Below are positions 43,066 to 54,900 of a DNA stretch of 64,000 nucleotides, piece by piece. This DNA comes from Macrosoma leucophasiata. Taxonomy: Eukaryota > Arthropoda > Insecta > Lepidoptera > Hedylidae. The translations under genes and the position numbers were made by a program. The DNA is taken from contig JAWQUS010000016.1 in the NCBI GenBank assembly GCA_036365455.1, positions 15,151,001-15,215,000 on the forward strand, written 5' to 3'. The notes beneath the pieces are model-generated. The model made no database searches. It saw only the letters and a list, made by a program, of their open reading frames with translations, and was not told the DNA's origin. Within the stretch, counting starts at the first letter, position 1, and each line of letters starts with the position of its first letter.

Positions 43066-44045
43066 GGTTGGGGAAAAAGTTTCTCCGCATTTTTTAAGAT
43101 AATTCAAAACATTTTTTAATATAGTTTATTTAAATTTAACTAAAGTATGTATGTACCATTTTGTTCGATGACCTTTTGCCATCTTGTAGGTAGGGACATG
43201 ATCCCATTGCTATAAAAATTTTGGGACTTCTCATCAAAATACCGCGACAAGTGGATTTGGCAGTCCTCTCGTGATGTTAACCTAACATTGCATAAAGAAT
43301 TCTGAAGAGACCGAAACAGGTGGAAATCTAAAGGTGCAAGGTCAGGATGAATAATGCCCTTCCAATCCCACCACGCACGTTCTTGTCGTACGTGATCCAC
43401 TTTGCATCACCAGTTATCAGCTTCTTCAAAAATGATTCGGTTTCATTACGTCGTAATAAAGAATCACAAATGAGTACACGGTTCATTAGGTTTCTTTCAG
43501 TGAGCTCGTGAGGTACCCAAATATCGAGCTTTTTTTTGTACCCAGCTTTTTTCAAATGCGCCAAAACTGATTTGTAATCAATTCTCAGTTCTTCAGCTAC
43601 GTCGTAACTACTGATATATCGATCTTGCTCCACTTTTTCAAAAATGGCATCCATTTTATCCGTAATAGGGCGACCAGAGCGAGGTGCATCTTTGACATCA
43701 AAATTTCCGGATTGAAAACGCTTAAACCAAATTTGTGCTACTCTCACAGACACTGCACTAGGTCCATAAAAATCGCAAATTTTTTTCACGGCTTGCGTTG
43801 CATTTTTACCATTTTTGTAGTAAAATTTTAAAATGTATCGAATTTCTTCATTAGATTCACTCATCTTGACAGTACGAAAAACAACACAACAAATCACACA
43901 TTTGCCTATTTTGAATTTGGAATTATGTTCTTTAAAATTTTAACTTTCAATGATACCAAAACCAGCCAGATACAAATACTACAGCCAAAGAGATTTTATT
44001 ACAAGTTCATACATACTATAATGCGAAAAGACTTTTTCCCCAACC
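43066..44045 (-). mobile_element. Mariner-like element 2, internally deleted
   Basis: 980 bp, same ends as 12915-14138 (GGTTGGGGAAAAAGTTTCTC and the inverted right end), TA on the right. About 240 bp of the catalytic core is missing. Confidence 0.87.
43140..43864 (-). pseudogene. Mariner transposase, internal deletion
   Basis: From ATG at 43864 (MSESNEEIRYILKFYYKNGK) the frame is open through the HTH, WFKRFQSGNFDVKD and TGDAKWITYD (first catalytic Asp). The deletion then joins GIIHP to DLAPLDFHLF, which removes the second Asp region. The remainder (43140-43400) is in another frame. Non-functional, though the N-terminal DNA-binding half is better preserved than in element 1. Confidence 0.85.
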
Positions 44046-44085
44046 TATTATATGAAAATGAAACTACTGTAGCACGCTATTTTTA

Positions 44086-44160
44086 CAAGAAAAAATCGGT
44101 CAAGTGCGTGTCGGGCCACGCGTTGTGTAGGGTTCCGTCGTTATTTATTAGGTTTTACAT
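44086..44160 (-). repeat. Repeat G end fragment
   Basis: TCGGTCAAGTGCGTGTCGGG with GTAGGGTTCCGTCG; inverted relative to 190-637. Confidence 0.6.
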
Positions 44161-44317
44161 CAGCCAATTGCGAATCGAATTCGCTGACAAAAGTGTCCGC
44201 TAGTGCGCTTCTAATACAAACAGATATTACAGACACTACCTCCTCAACTAAGCGACAGAATTTACGCTTTTACGATTTAAAATGGCCAGTAGGGCAGAAC
44301 GGCAATTTCATAGGTAA

Positions 44318-44570
44318 AAAAGACCTATTAGATAACAGTGTATAGGCCTATTGACAAGTCGATCCAGTCCGCATTTGTCCATGACTGGGATAAAGTGCGA
44401 CCGCAGTGGCCATTACGGCATTCCCCCTTGCTTAATGGAGGCAAAGTAGCCGATTACAATTGCCACGAGCGGCGAGTCGAGCTTTCATAATAATTGCCGG
44501 ACGATGTTTTACTCTTGATTTCCGTTTTTATATGTAGGAAGGATGTGGAGGAAGGTTCACAATACTTGTA
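44318..44570 (+). repeat. Repeat F copy
   Basis: Close match to 31585-31868, followed by a repeat A relic (44574-44665). Confidence 0.72.
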
Positions 44571-44994
44571 CCTGCCGCTAAACGGTAGTGTTCAGTGCTA
44601 TCCTGTACCAATCAGATTGTAATGTGGCGACGTAATTTCCAGCTTAGTGCTGTAAATTAGGCCGGGATAACAGGATGTAGCGTCACATTATAAAGTGTCA
44701 GATAAATATCCGGACGCCGCAAGCTTAGCGTTGCGTCGTCAGTTGTCCCTACATCTTAGTGCCGTGCACACGCATCTCAACCCGCCTAATGTAACCGCAA
44801 ATATGTAACAGTTTAAATTCCGATTTATGGTGACATGGGACTACTCATTTTTATCCTCAACTACTGAACACGCAAGACCCTTCTATATTGGCAACTACAC
44901 ATACACCGCCAAAAGAAACATTGAAATATCCGATTATGACGTACGTGTAGTGTGTGGCCCTGTACTGGACATTGTATTCACTTAGATATTAAAG

Positions 44995-45120
44995 AAAAAA
45001 TGGAAAGAAAAATTTTGCATTCAGACAGGAATTGAACCTGCGACTTCAGGATAACCAGTCCAGCCGCTTTACCACTAAGCTACTTTAATTTCTAAATTCA
45101 CTCGCATGTGTTATTGCGAA
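44995..45120 (+). mobile_element. SINE H, tRNA-like
   Basis: AGGAATTGAACCTGCGACTT and ACCACTAAGCTAC read as an inverted tRNA head, flanked by AAATGGAAAGAAAAATTTTG. Unrearranged relative of the 2161-2279 hairpin. Confidence 0.6.
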
Positions 45121-45144
45121 CTGTACGCTTATTTGCCACTATTA

Positions 45145-45318
45145 TGTATGTATGTGTCTTCACGCCAGGTCCCTAACGGGGTAGGCAGAGAGTGTGGAAC
45201 GCCAGATATCCCGGTCCTGACACACCTCTCGTGCCCCACCCACCTTCATCATTCTCGTCATACATGCACGCCGATTCCTAAGCCTTTTGACCCCACCATC
45301 AGGCAGCACTCGACATGA
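45145..45318 (-). repeat. LINE 3' end, (ACAT)n family
   Basis: Inverted copy of the last ~175 bp of the LINE at 32180-33696 (CACGCCAGGTCCCTAACGGG). Frames on the plus strand are antisense artefacts. Confidence 0.75.
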
Positions 45319-46303
45319 CTAAACTATTATGACATAAAAAAATTGAGTGGTTTTGCATAAATTTAATAATTTTACACCGTTACAAGTGATCGTCAGATCG
45401 CAATTCACACATCTGATCCATGAAAAGAACGTCAAACAGTTTCTAACGTATCTAATTCCGTATCATCTCAGAATGCCAACTTCGCAAAATGCTAACCGCT
45501 CGAACTCGTCACATTAAAAATTCATAAAAGGTATGAATCTCAAAAAACAATTTATCTTATTTCTTTATATTGTATTCCCTTAGGCGACATGTTCATTTGT
45601 TACACTGTTCACTTAAAAAAGGACATAGCAATCTCGGCAAATACAAGCGACAAATAATTATGTTTACATAAACATTTTGTCGAAATTTCGTTGAGCGGGG
45701 CGAGCCGCTTCTAAAAACATACCTTGTTTTTTAAAGCACATGATAAATTATGAGAGATACCTGTAACGATCCCTTGTCAACCAAAATATAAACCTTCTAG
45801 AATACACACAAAACAACGAATCCAAGCTATTTGTTTATGTTAGAGACTTCAATGTTTCGCCGATGTCTAATTGTGAACTTGGGACCACAAATTTGTTTAC
45901 ATACAGTGGTAAAACAAGTTTGTGAGCCAAATGAAACAAGAAAGTTGTTTGAGCATCTTAAAATGAATAAAACATTCGGAATATTATTATGCGCCGTATA
46001 TAAATAACATCTTTGAATTTTGACTCAATGGAGAATCTGATAATATAATTTTACATTGGAACTCGGGAGATTGCTGTTAGAAAAGAAAATTCTAGAATAT
46101 TTACGTTATTATTTATTGAATTGAAAACAATGATCTAAAGGCTATTTCAGCAACTTTATCAATCATTACATATAATATTAACATAAATCTTAGAGCCCTT
46201 CAAACATATTGTCCAGGATATTTCGATTAAGTCATTCTATTTGTATTTAATTGTTAAATTTTTAGTATCGCGCCTTAAGAATTGAGTGGTATATCACAAA
46301 TAA
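45319..46303. other. Intergenic
   Basis: No gene recognised. Confidence 0.4.
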
Positions 46304-46940
46304 AAAACCGGACAAGTCGAACTCGACTCGCGTGGTGAGGGTTCCGAAATAAATATTTTCGAAAATATTACAGATTTAAAATGGAGGGACATAGCGGTTA
46401 CGGTGGTACCGGCAGGGGGGTTATATTATTAAGAATTTTCGATTTAATTTGAATACCCAAACTTCTTATAGGTTTTCCAGTAATCTATAGGCAAATAAAT
46501 GTTTTCCACATTTTTTTCAAAATTTTAAGTTCAGTAGTTTTGGAGATAAGGCGGGGGGAATGGTCAATTTTCGTCGTTTTTTTAAATAACTTCAAATTTG
46601 TTTATACAAAAATTATGAAAAAAATACATCTGAGATGCTGACAACAACCTCTTTCATTTGATATGTCACACGACACAGTTTACGAATATATATATTTTTA
46701 ATTTTCTGATTTACCCCCCGAAAGTGGCCCTCCTGTTTTTTAAATGTATTATTTTACTTGACGTGTTCATCTTTGGGTAACCAATTTACATATATTCTTC
46801 AAATTTTAACTCAATCGGTCGAGTAGTTTCGGAGCAAATTGGCTGTGACAGACGGACAGACAGGCAGACAGACAGACAGACAGACGCACGAGTCATCCTA
46901 TAAGGGTTCCTTTTTTTCCTTTTAAGGTACGGAACCCTAA
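46304..46940 (+). mobile_element. Repeat G-like element, complete unit
   Basis: AAAAACCGGACAAGTCGAAC at one end, GGTACGGAACCCTAAAAA at the other, with (GACA)n at 46852-46884. The ends are shared with repeat G but the interior diverges. Confidence 0.6.
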
Positions 46941-47439
46941 AAATGTTACAGTTTTATCACAAATATCATATACATTAGTAAAAAACATTCGTATTCTCGT
47001 TCTATCGTGAACAAAACTGTTTTATAATTGTTGCTGTAGGTACTGTTCCGTGAAGCCATTATAAGCTTCTGATTTCGAATATCATTTGATTTCTAATTAA
47101 ATATCTTTTCTTCTATAGAAGTGGACCTTGCAGTCCATTTCTATCACTTTTGAATCAAAATTGTTATTTTGTGTTGGATCAAATGTAATTTTGTTTTATA
47201 ACAGTGAGAGACTGGACGACATTGCTTATTTTGTTTTATCGACCGACTTACCTTTCATAATTTTATTTTACTTTACTTACATTTTCTTTACTAAGTAAAG
47301 ATGTGCTTCCTAAAGTCAGGTAGGAGTTTTGCAATGCCTATGAAACAATGTTAGAATTGCAAGTTAGACTTCTTAATTCAAAGTCGTGTGGTATATGAAT
47401 CTCATAATAATTAAATATATGTTGCATCAGAACAGAATA
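46941..47439. other. Intergenic
   Basis: No gene recognised. Confidence 0.4.
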
Positions 47440-47712
47440 AGAGCTCCAGTGACGGAGCTCGCGGGCGTAGGCACCACCGCATTACCTAATGTACTTACCG
47501 CTAAATGGTAGTGTTCAGCACTATCGTGTTCCGGTCAGGTGGTAATGTACGGCCCTGTAATTTCCGGCACAGAGGCATAACTCCTGAGGCCTCAGGTGTG
47601 GTAACGCATCTGCATTTTGACCCTGGTTTTTGTGTGGGTTTATAGGCTGCAGTCATGACTTCACATCAATGTGAACAGTAAGCTTGTTTACCACTAACAT
47701 TACATAAATAAA
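47440..47712 (+). mobile_element. Repeat A, sense copy
   Basis: AGAGCTCCAGTGACGGAGCT to TTACCACTAACATTACATAA. Near full-length; a good consensus source. Confidence 0.75.
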
Positions 47713-48234
47713 AGAACCTCAGCTCTAATGTAATAGCTCATAGCATGATCCAGTTAAGTACAAGTATAATCAATAATGCAGACATTATTTAATTTTGTAT
47801 TTGACGAATTAAAACATATTCCTAAAGAAAAAGGATCCATCTCTTTTGCTTGCAAAATCCACAAACTATCTTTCAGCATATAATTCTGATAGCAATAATG
47901 TAGTGCTTGGTTTAACGACAACATAATGCAATAAAAACACGTTCACATCAGTTTGTCGAGCCATAAGTCGCCATTTCAGGACATTTTATGAGACGTCTGG
48001 AGTAATTAAATTGCAGGCAACTATTTATTACAGTCACGCATTTGTAAGCAATTTGTATTCTCATTATTATGAAACAAGGAAAAATGCTTTTTTATCTTTA
48101 ATTTTAAAGGACCAATAAAGGTAAACCATCAAGGAAGGTAAGAACATTTATTTCCATTTTAGGGTAAATCATATTTATTTTATAAAAGAAAACGATTTCC
48201 TTAAATTGGGCATACGAAGGCAGTTCGTCTCTTT
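47713..48234. other. Intergenic
   Basis: No gene recognised. Confidence 0.4.
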
Positions 48235-48509
48235 TTTATGTAATGGAAGTGGCAAACAAGCTTGCAGTTCACATTGATGTTAAGTGATGACTGCAGCCTA
48301 TTAGACACCCACAGAAAGACCAACTTCTCGTGAGGCCTAAGGTGTTATGCCTCTGTGCCATTAAAAAATGGCCTTGTGAAATTACAGGGCCATACATTAC
48401 CACCTGACCGGAACACGATAGTGCTGAACGCGCATTTAGCGGCAAGTATATTAGGTAATGCGGTGGTGCCTACGCCCGCGAGCTCCGTCACTGGAGCTCT
48501 ACCACCAGA
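48235..48509 (-). mobile_element. Repeat A copy
   Basis: TTTTTTATGTAATGGAAGTG to GAGCTCTACCACCAGAG. The 78-codon minus frame is not conserved among copies. Confidence 0.75.
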
Positions 48510-49019
48510 GTAGTCTCTAGACCACTCTGGTTTAGAGATGAGTAGAGAGACAGCAGACAATCGGCGAACGCAACTCCTCATGTTCTATTTGCATACAACA
48601 TAGATTTTAATCTAGATATAAGGTTCTTTTTTCATATTATTCTTAACGATTCAGAACAAAAGTTCAGAGTAGGTAGAATTATTTAAAATTATGAAGTAAG
48701 TGATTTTCCAGTACCATTCGAGTCAGTACTCAGCCTGTGAGAGATTACAAAAATCATGAGTCACATACCCTTGATTCTTCGAAGTCTGTCCCTGACTCTC
48801 TGACGAGGGAAAAGGGTCAATGAAAATTGCGTTCAATTGTCGATAAAGAGCCCTTATGTCAGCTCCTTGTCATCTGCACGAGCGATGGCTAACGAACTCA
48901 TTTCTGTTTCATAAAAAAGTCGACTTCAACAATGTATTTTTACTGGATCCGATGAACGATATGTTTAGGATTCTGGACCTCTAAAGCAATAAGATTAGTG
49001 ATGTCCGTCCGTACCTTTT
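48510..49019. other. Intergenic
   Basis: No gene recognised. Confidence 0.4.
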
Positions 49020-49272
49020 GTCTGTCTGTCAATGCCCTTGTTCCTGAGAATGTGTAGATCCAGATGGAATTAACATCAAATTCTCAATTGAACATACAAT
49101 CCGCAAGGCACACTTTTTGTGTTTGATTACATTATGGCAGCGTGTGACTCTGGGCTGACCTAGTTATTGGATAGTTTTACAACTTTTATGGATTGTATGT
49201 TCAATTGAGAATTTGATGTTAATTCCATCTGCATCTACACATTCTCAGGAACAAGGGCATTGACAGACAGAC
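49020..49272. mobile_element. 253 bp foldback, 83 bp arms
   Basis: 49020-49102 and 49190-49272 are reverse complements with a single mismatch that I could find (AGATCCAGATGG against AGATGCAGATGG). The outer ends read GTCTGTCTGTCAATGCCC and the loop is 87 bp. Near identity of the arms implies a recent origin or active correction. Confidence 0.8.
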
Positions 49273-49328
49273 ACTAAGAAGTTTGACAATTAACATACCT
49301 AAACGTAAAGTTATTTGTCGAAAGTTCT

Positions 49329-49368
49329 CCACCAAACACTGTTGTTGGCCCACAACAGTGTTTGGTGG
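49329..49368. repeat. 16 bp-arm perfect hairpin at R1-element 5' end
   Basis: CCACCAAACACTGTTG, 8 nt, CAACAGTGTTTGGTGG. The right arm runs straight into the GC-rich 5' UTR (ACTTCGGCTCCGACCTCC). Confidence 0.75.
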
Positions 49369-50393
49369 ACTTCGGCTCCGACCTCCGTGCGGTGCGGACG
49401 TGCTCTCGGTGCTCGGTGTTTATGTGTTTATTGCGCAAGTTCTAGTGCATCTAGATTGTCTTTAATTTGTTGCTATAACTATATCTATATTGTGTTAACT
49501 TTATTATATTGTGAATTTACTGTGTTTTTGGATGTGATTTACTTGTGATTGTTACACTTTGTGATCGGTGTGTGTGCCGGGCCCACGTGCTCCCACGTGC
49601 TCCCGAATTTCGGTGATTCCGCCCTAGGACTGGGCGTCGAGTCCCGAAAGCACCCCTCCGTGAACCGGGCTAAGTACTTTTAATTGACTTTTCCTGTGCC
49701 TCATTCGCTTTTTCCGTATTTTCCTTTGTATAGTTTTTAGGTTAGTATAGGTTAGCGTAGTGTGGCGTGGAAGGACAGTGCGTGACGTCTATGACAGCAG
49801 TCACTGACGTCCGACGTTTCCGCCTATAGACAGTAAATTAGGTGTGTTTGCAATAGACTGCTTAGCAATTTTAGTTTATTTAGATTTAGCAAGTACTTTC
49901 TTTCTGTGTTGTTAGCTTATTAGTACTTTTGTGCTGTCCATAGTGTTTAGTTGTGACACCGCTATTAGTTATCTGTGGCGCCGGCGAGTGACGTCTCTGA
50001 CGTCACTGACAGCTGTCACCTGTCGGGTGTCAGCTTGACTTTTGTGTCTGACAGTATAGTGCCTAGTAGAGACCAGTAGTGCCTATTAGTGCCTATTAGT
50101 GCCTTTTTGTGCTTTTTGGTGCCCTGTTGTAGCCACTTATTGCATATTTTATCTTTGTACATTTTTTGACATTTTTGAATTTTTGTGCCTATTTGTGCTT
50201 GACTGTGCCTGTTGTGCCTTAGACTGTTTTTGCTTTTTTGTGCTTTTCTTGACTTTGAAATTTTTGTGGACTTAGAAAATTTTTCAAAAATTTTCGGTCC
50301 GACACCATCAAAAATCGTCCACACCAAACTGCGCTGGGTTGCGTTCAATACACGAACGCCCTCCTCTTGTAAAGAAAATAACAGGGAATAAAT

Positions 50394-51969
50394 ATGAGCG
50401 ATTCGGACGACCCGCCCCCGGCTAACCCTTTTAGGGCACGTGGATCATTGCTCCGGACTCCCCCCCCCCCGCGGACCATAGACAGCTCGCCAGGATCGAC
50501 CACAGACGCAGCGGAGATCGCAGCTCAGGCTGCCTACCAGGCAGTAGCAGCGGTAATGGCGACCCTGTCACCGAATATTTCGCCCCCTCCACCCCCCTGC
50601 ACTCCGGCCACCCCCCCCCCCCCCCCCGATTTTGAAGGTTGCCCCGCCACCGCCGAGACCCGCATCATCGAAAAGACTGCTGTCGCCGGACGATTTCCAG
50701 GAAGTGCGTGGGGCAAAACGCCGCCCTGCTAGAGTTCGGGAAATCCAACAGGAAGGTGTCTCCAGAAGCGGCTTGTCCACACCGGACATCACCGAGTACA
50801 GGACTCCGGCAGCGTCCTCGGGAGAGGAAGGTACGGACACCGACGCGGACCGCGAAGTGGACCTGAGCCAGGCTTCATCTCGGCAGCTCATCACAAGGGC
50901 GAACAGGGCGGCCAGAGCGATCTCCGGCATCGCAGGAGGACAGACATCCAAGTTAAACAAGATGGACCAGGCTGGCATAAACGCCCAGGTGGCCATTATG
51001 TTAGAAATAGTGGCACAGCTCGGCCTGATCGCGGAGGAAAAGAAGGGGGAAGTGGTGAAGGCCAAGACGGAGTCGCAGGCCCTCACTGAATCCCGTAATG
51101 CAGAACGCCACCGCGCGATCAGGGCAGAGGCTGAGGTGGAATCGGCACGCTCTATTCAGACGCTTATCCCAGCCCAGCAGTCAAAACCATCGTACGCGGA
51201 GCTTGCAGGGCGCCCAAAAGGACCAGCGGTGGCGCTCTATCCGGTGGAGGGGTCGGAATTAAAGACCTCCGACGACACCAAGAGGGTGTTAAAGTCCTCC
51301 GTCGCCCCCGTAGCACTCAACATACAGGTGGACAGCGTGCGGAGGGTAGGCAAGGCTGGCGTGGTGGTGCAGACTCGCACGGCAGAGGATATGACTAAAC
51401 TAAAGGCGGCTCTTCCCGCGACGCTGAAGGCTAACGACGCATTGGGAAAACGTCCATTAGTAGCGATAAGGAACGTCGAAGGCCTCAACCCAGACACGGA
51501 TGAGGTCTTCAAGGCCATTGTCGACCAGAACTTTAGGGAGGACGCAACCTGGACCGTGGCAAAGATGAGGGAGGAAGCTAGAGTCGCCTTCTACAAATCA
51601 CGAACCGGCATAGCGAAGACCACAATTGTTCTGGCATGCACGCCAGCCCTGCGCAAGGCCCTAGTCAGCAAAGGGCGCCTCTACATAGGATGGGAGGTAT
51701 CGTTGGTAGAGGATTTCACGACTGCAGTGTGCTGCCGACGGTGCCACTTGTACGGACACACCGAGAAGGGGTGCAAGTCAGAAACAGTGACGTGCGGGCG
51801 GTGCGGTCAAACGGGCCACACCAGCGCGGACTGCAGGTCTACGAACGAAGTGTGCGCCACTTGTTCAAAATTTGGGCACCGGGATGCATCCGGCCACAAA
51901 ACGGCCGCAAAGGAGTGCCCAGCGCGCGTACACGCAGAGCGCCGCTTGGTGGAGATGACGGCTTACTGA
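50394..51969 (+). CDS. R1-clade ORF1 (gag-like), one frameshift
   Basis: RNA-binding ORF1 protein that would package the element RNA. ATG at 50394 starts MSDSDDPPPANPFRARGSLL in a proline-rich region. At the C17 run (50611-50627) the frame must move by +1 to continue as VAPPPPRPASSKRLLSPDDF and onward, to a stop at 51967. The C-terminus carries three Cys/His knuckles: CCRRCHLYGHTEKGC, CGRCGQTGHTSADC and CATCSKFGHRDASGH. The C run may be one base too long (mutation, replication slippage or assembly error); everything else is open for 445 codons. The usual R1-type ORF1 has the same three-knuckle end. Confidence 0.82.
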
Positions 51970-54900
51970 AGCCTCCACCAAGAAAAGTCACCGTCGGCCA
52001 GGTGAATCTGGCGGGGGCCGAGCTCGCCACTACGGAGCTACCTCTGGTCGCGGAAGAATTGGGCCTGGACGTCGTATTGGTGCAAGAACATTATCCCAGA
52101 GCCCGGTCGGATACCGCTAGCAGGATTCTGCAGTGCGGCGACCAAGCGAAAGCGGGTGTGTATGTCCGTCGCCTGGACCTCCCGTGTGCCCTCCTTCACC
52201 ACCTGTCGTCGACACACTGCACAGTGTGTCACATTCAGAATGACGACGAGGAGGGGATCTACATGGTGTCCGCGTACTTTCAGTACAGTGACGACATAGA
52301 CATCCACTTACAACACCTAGGAATGGTACTGGACTCCCTGCGCGGGAAGAAGATCCTGATCGGGGTAGACTCCAATGCGCACTCTCCAATGTGGTACTGT
52401 GAGCGGCGGCAGTACACCGGACGCGGGCCAGACGTCACGCACCGCAGAGAATCGATGGAGGCATTTATCCTGGCCAGAGACCTTTGCTTGGAGAACAGGG
52501 AGGGACAGCCTGAGACGTTCTCCACAGCGAACGGAGCGTCTAACATTGACCTTACCTTGACGACAAGAGGCACTCCGGTAACGGAGTGGAGGGTGCGCGA
52601 GAATGCGATCGAGAGCGACCACCGTCTCATCACATACACAGTGGCGGGCCAGTCTACTCCAACAAGCGCTGGGCCGCCGGGGGAGCCGATGAGGTACCGG
52701 GACCGCGGAGTATCCTGGAATCGCTTCGAGACGGCTATTCACGAACGGGTAGGTCGACTGAGGTGGAGCCGATCTGCCCCTGCTGTCTGCAAGCAATTCA
52801 CCAAACTGGTGACTAGCACCGCGTTGCAGACGCTAGGGGTGGTGAAAGCAATGAAAACTGACCGTGGGTATGAGTGGTGGACGCCAGCTCTGGATGGTCT
52901 CCGCAAGGAGAACAACAGGCTGCGTCAAGAATGGCAGGGGACCCGCAAGGCGGGCGGATGTTGCGAGGTGAGCGCCAGGAGTCGGTTCCACTCTCACAGA
53001 TTTAGGTATAGGGTGGCTATGGAAGAGGCGCAGCTTTTGTTTAATATGAATACCGCCAATTCCGGAAACCTGGACCCCTGGGGACAGGCCTACCGTGTCG
53101 CGAGCGGGAGGTGCAGGCCTCCCCGTAATGTAGTTAATGGCACCAGTTATGCCGAAGGGTACGCTGGGAGCGTAAATGACGCCATGCATAACCTTATGCA
53201 TTCGCTGTGCCCGGACGACGATCCGTCTAAGGACACAGCATATCATAGGCAGGTGCGTATTGTGGCAGCATTTTCGCCCTCAGGAGAGGATGCCCCTCCT
53301 CCGTCTGACGATATCATCGAGAAGATAGTCAAGGATCTTCCTGACACAGCTCCGGGAATCGATGGGATCAGCGCGCGTATCGTCAAACACATCTGGTCGG
53401 CCGCGTCGGTAGAACTTTGCGATCTCTTTAGGCGATGTGTCCAAGAGGGGTGTTTCCCGGACGCATGGAAGGACGGCAGGTTGGTTGTCCTGCCGAAAGG
53501 CAACGGCAAGCCGCTTACCGACCCGAAGGCGTACCGCCCCGTCGCGCTGCTGCCGATTCTTGGTAAAGTTTTGGAACGCATAATGATAAGGTGCGCCCCG
53601 CAACTTACAGGTGGGCTATCGGATCGACAGCACGGGTTCACTCGAGGTCGGTCGACGGTATCCGCGCTGAACACCATCTTCAGCGCGGCGCGTGAGCGCT
53701 CGTCGAAATATTTGCAAGCGGTATTTCTGGATATCTCTGGGGCCTTCGACAACGCCTGGTGGCCGATGATACTGTTGAAGGCGAAAAGGGGAGGTTGTCC
53801 GCCGAACATTCACCGAATGTTGACGGACTACTTCGCCAATCGCCGCATTGGCATGTTCGTCGGCAGCCGCGTCTTGTGGAAGGCTGCAACGATGGGTTGC
53901 CCGCAGGGATCGGTGTTGGGGCCAACGCTCTGGAATGTGCTCATGGACGACTTGCTCCGATTGCCCCTCCCTGGGGGGGTGAGTATCGTAGCGTACGCCG
54001 ACGATGTCACGCTTCTGATAGCGTCAAACTCCCGGGCGGGTATCGAGGCGTCTGCCTTGTCTGCTTTACAGCTCGTCGGTGAGTGGGGGGTCCGTAACAG
54101 ACTGGAGTTTTCCCCTTCAAAGTCATCGACGATGACAATAAGGGGCAAATTCCAGAGACCTCCCACCATCAGGTTCGGTGGCGACTCTGTCAGGAGCGTG
54201 GGATCGACTACGGTGCTGGGGGTGGTGATCGATGCGAGTCTTTCGTTCTCGCAGCATGCGTCAACGATAGGGGAGCGGGCGGCAAATTGCTTCGGCAAAA
54301 TGTCGAGAGTTTCGGCGTGCTCGTGGGGTATACGGTACAGGGCTCTTCGGATCCTGTACCGTGGCACTTACATCGCCACGGTGACGTATGCTGAGGCATG
54401 TTGGTATGAGCGTGCGTCCCTGCACGTTGTGCGGAGTGCGCTCTTGCGCACACAGAGACCCGCCTTGATCCTTCTGACCAAGGCGTACCGGTCGACGAGC
54501 ACTGACGCCCTATCGGTCTTAGCCGGGGTCCTACCGGCCGACCTCGAGGTAACTCGGGCCGGCGAACTAGGCGTGGCGCGCGAGTCCGCGGTTACCAAGG
54601 AGGAGCTGCAGCGCGTCAAACTCAGCACATCTGAGTCCGCTTCGGCCGCCTGGCAAAAGCGTTGGGACACGTCGGACAAGGGGCGGGAGCTATATCGGTT
54701 CTTCCCGGAGGTGGCGGCGAGACTCAAGGCCACTTGGGTGGAGCCGGACTACCAAGTCTCGCAGATACTGTCAGGCCACGGTTGCTTCAAAGGGAGACTC
54801 TTCCGCATGAAGCTTTCCGACGAGGGGTCCTGCCCCTGTGGCAACACAGAGGACGAGGACGTACACCACGTCCTGTGGGAGTGTTCTCTCTACAGTGAGC

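Noticed and set aside
53243..53809. 188-codon minus-strand ORF opposite the R1-element RT
   Set aside because: Antisense shadow of the GC-rich ORF2; several overlapping minus frames exist for the same reason.
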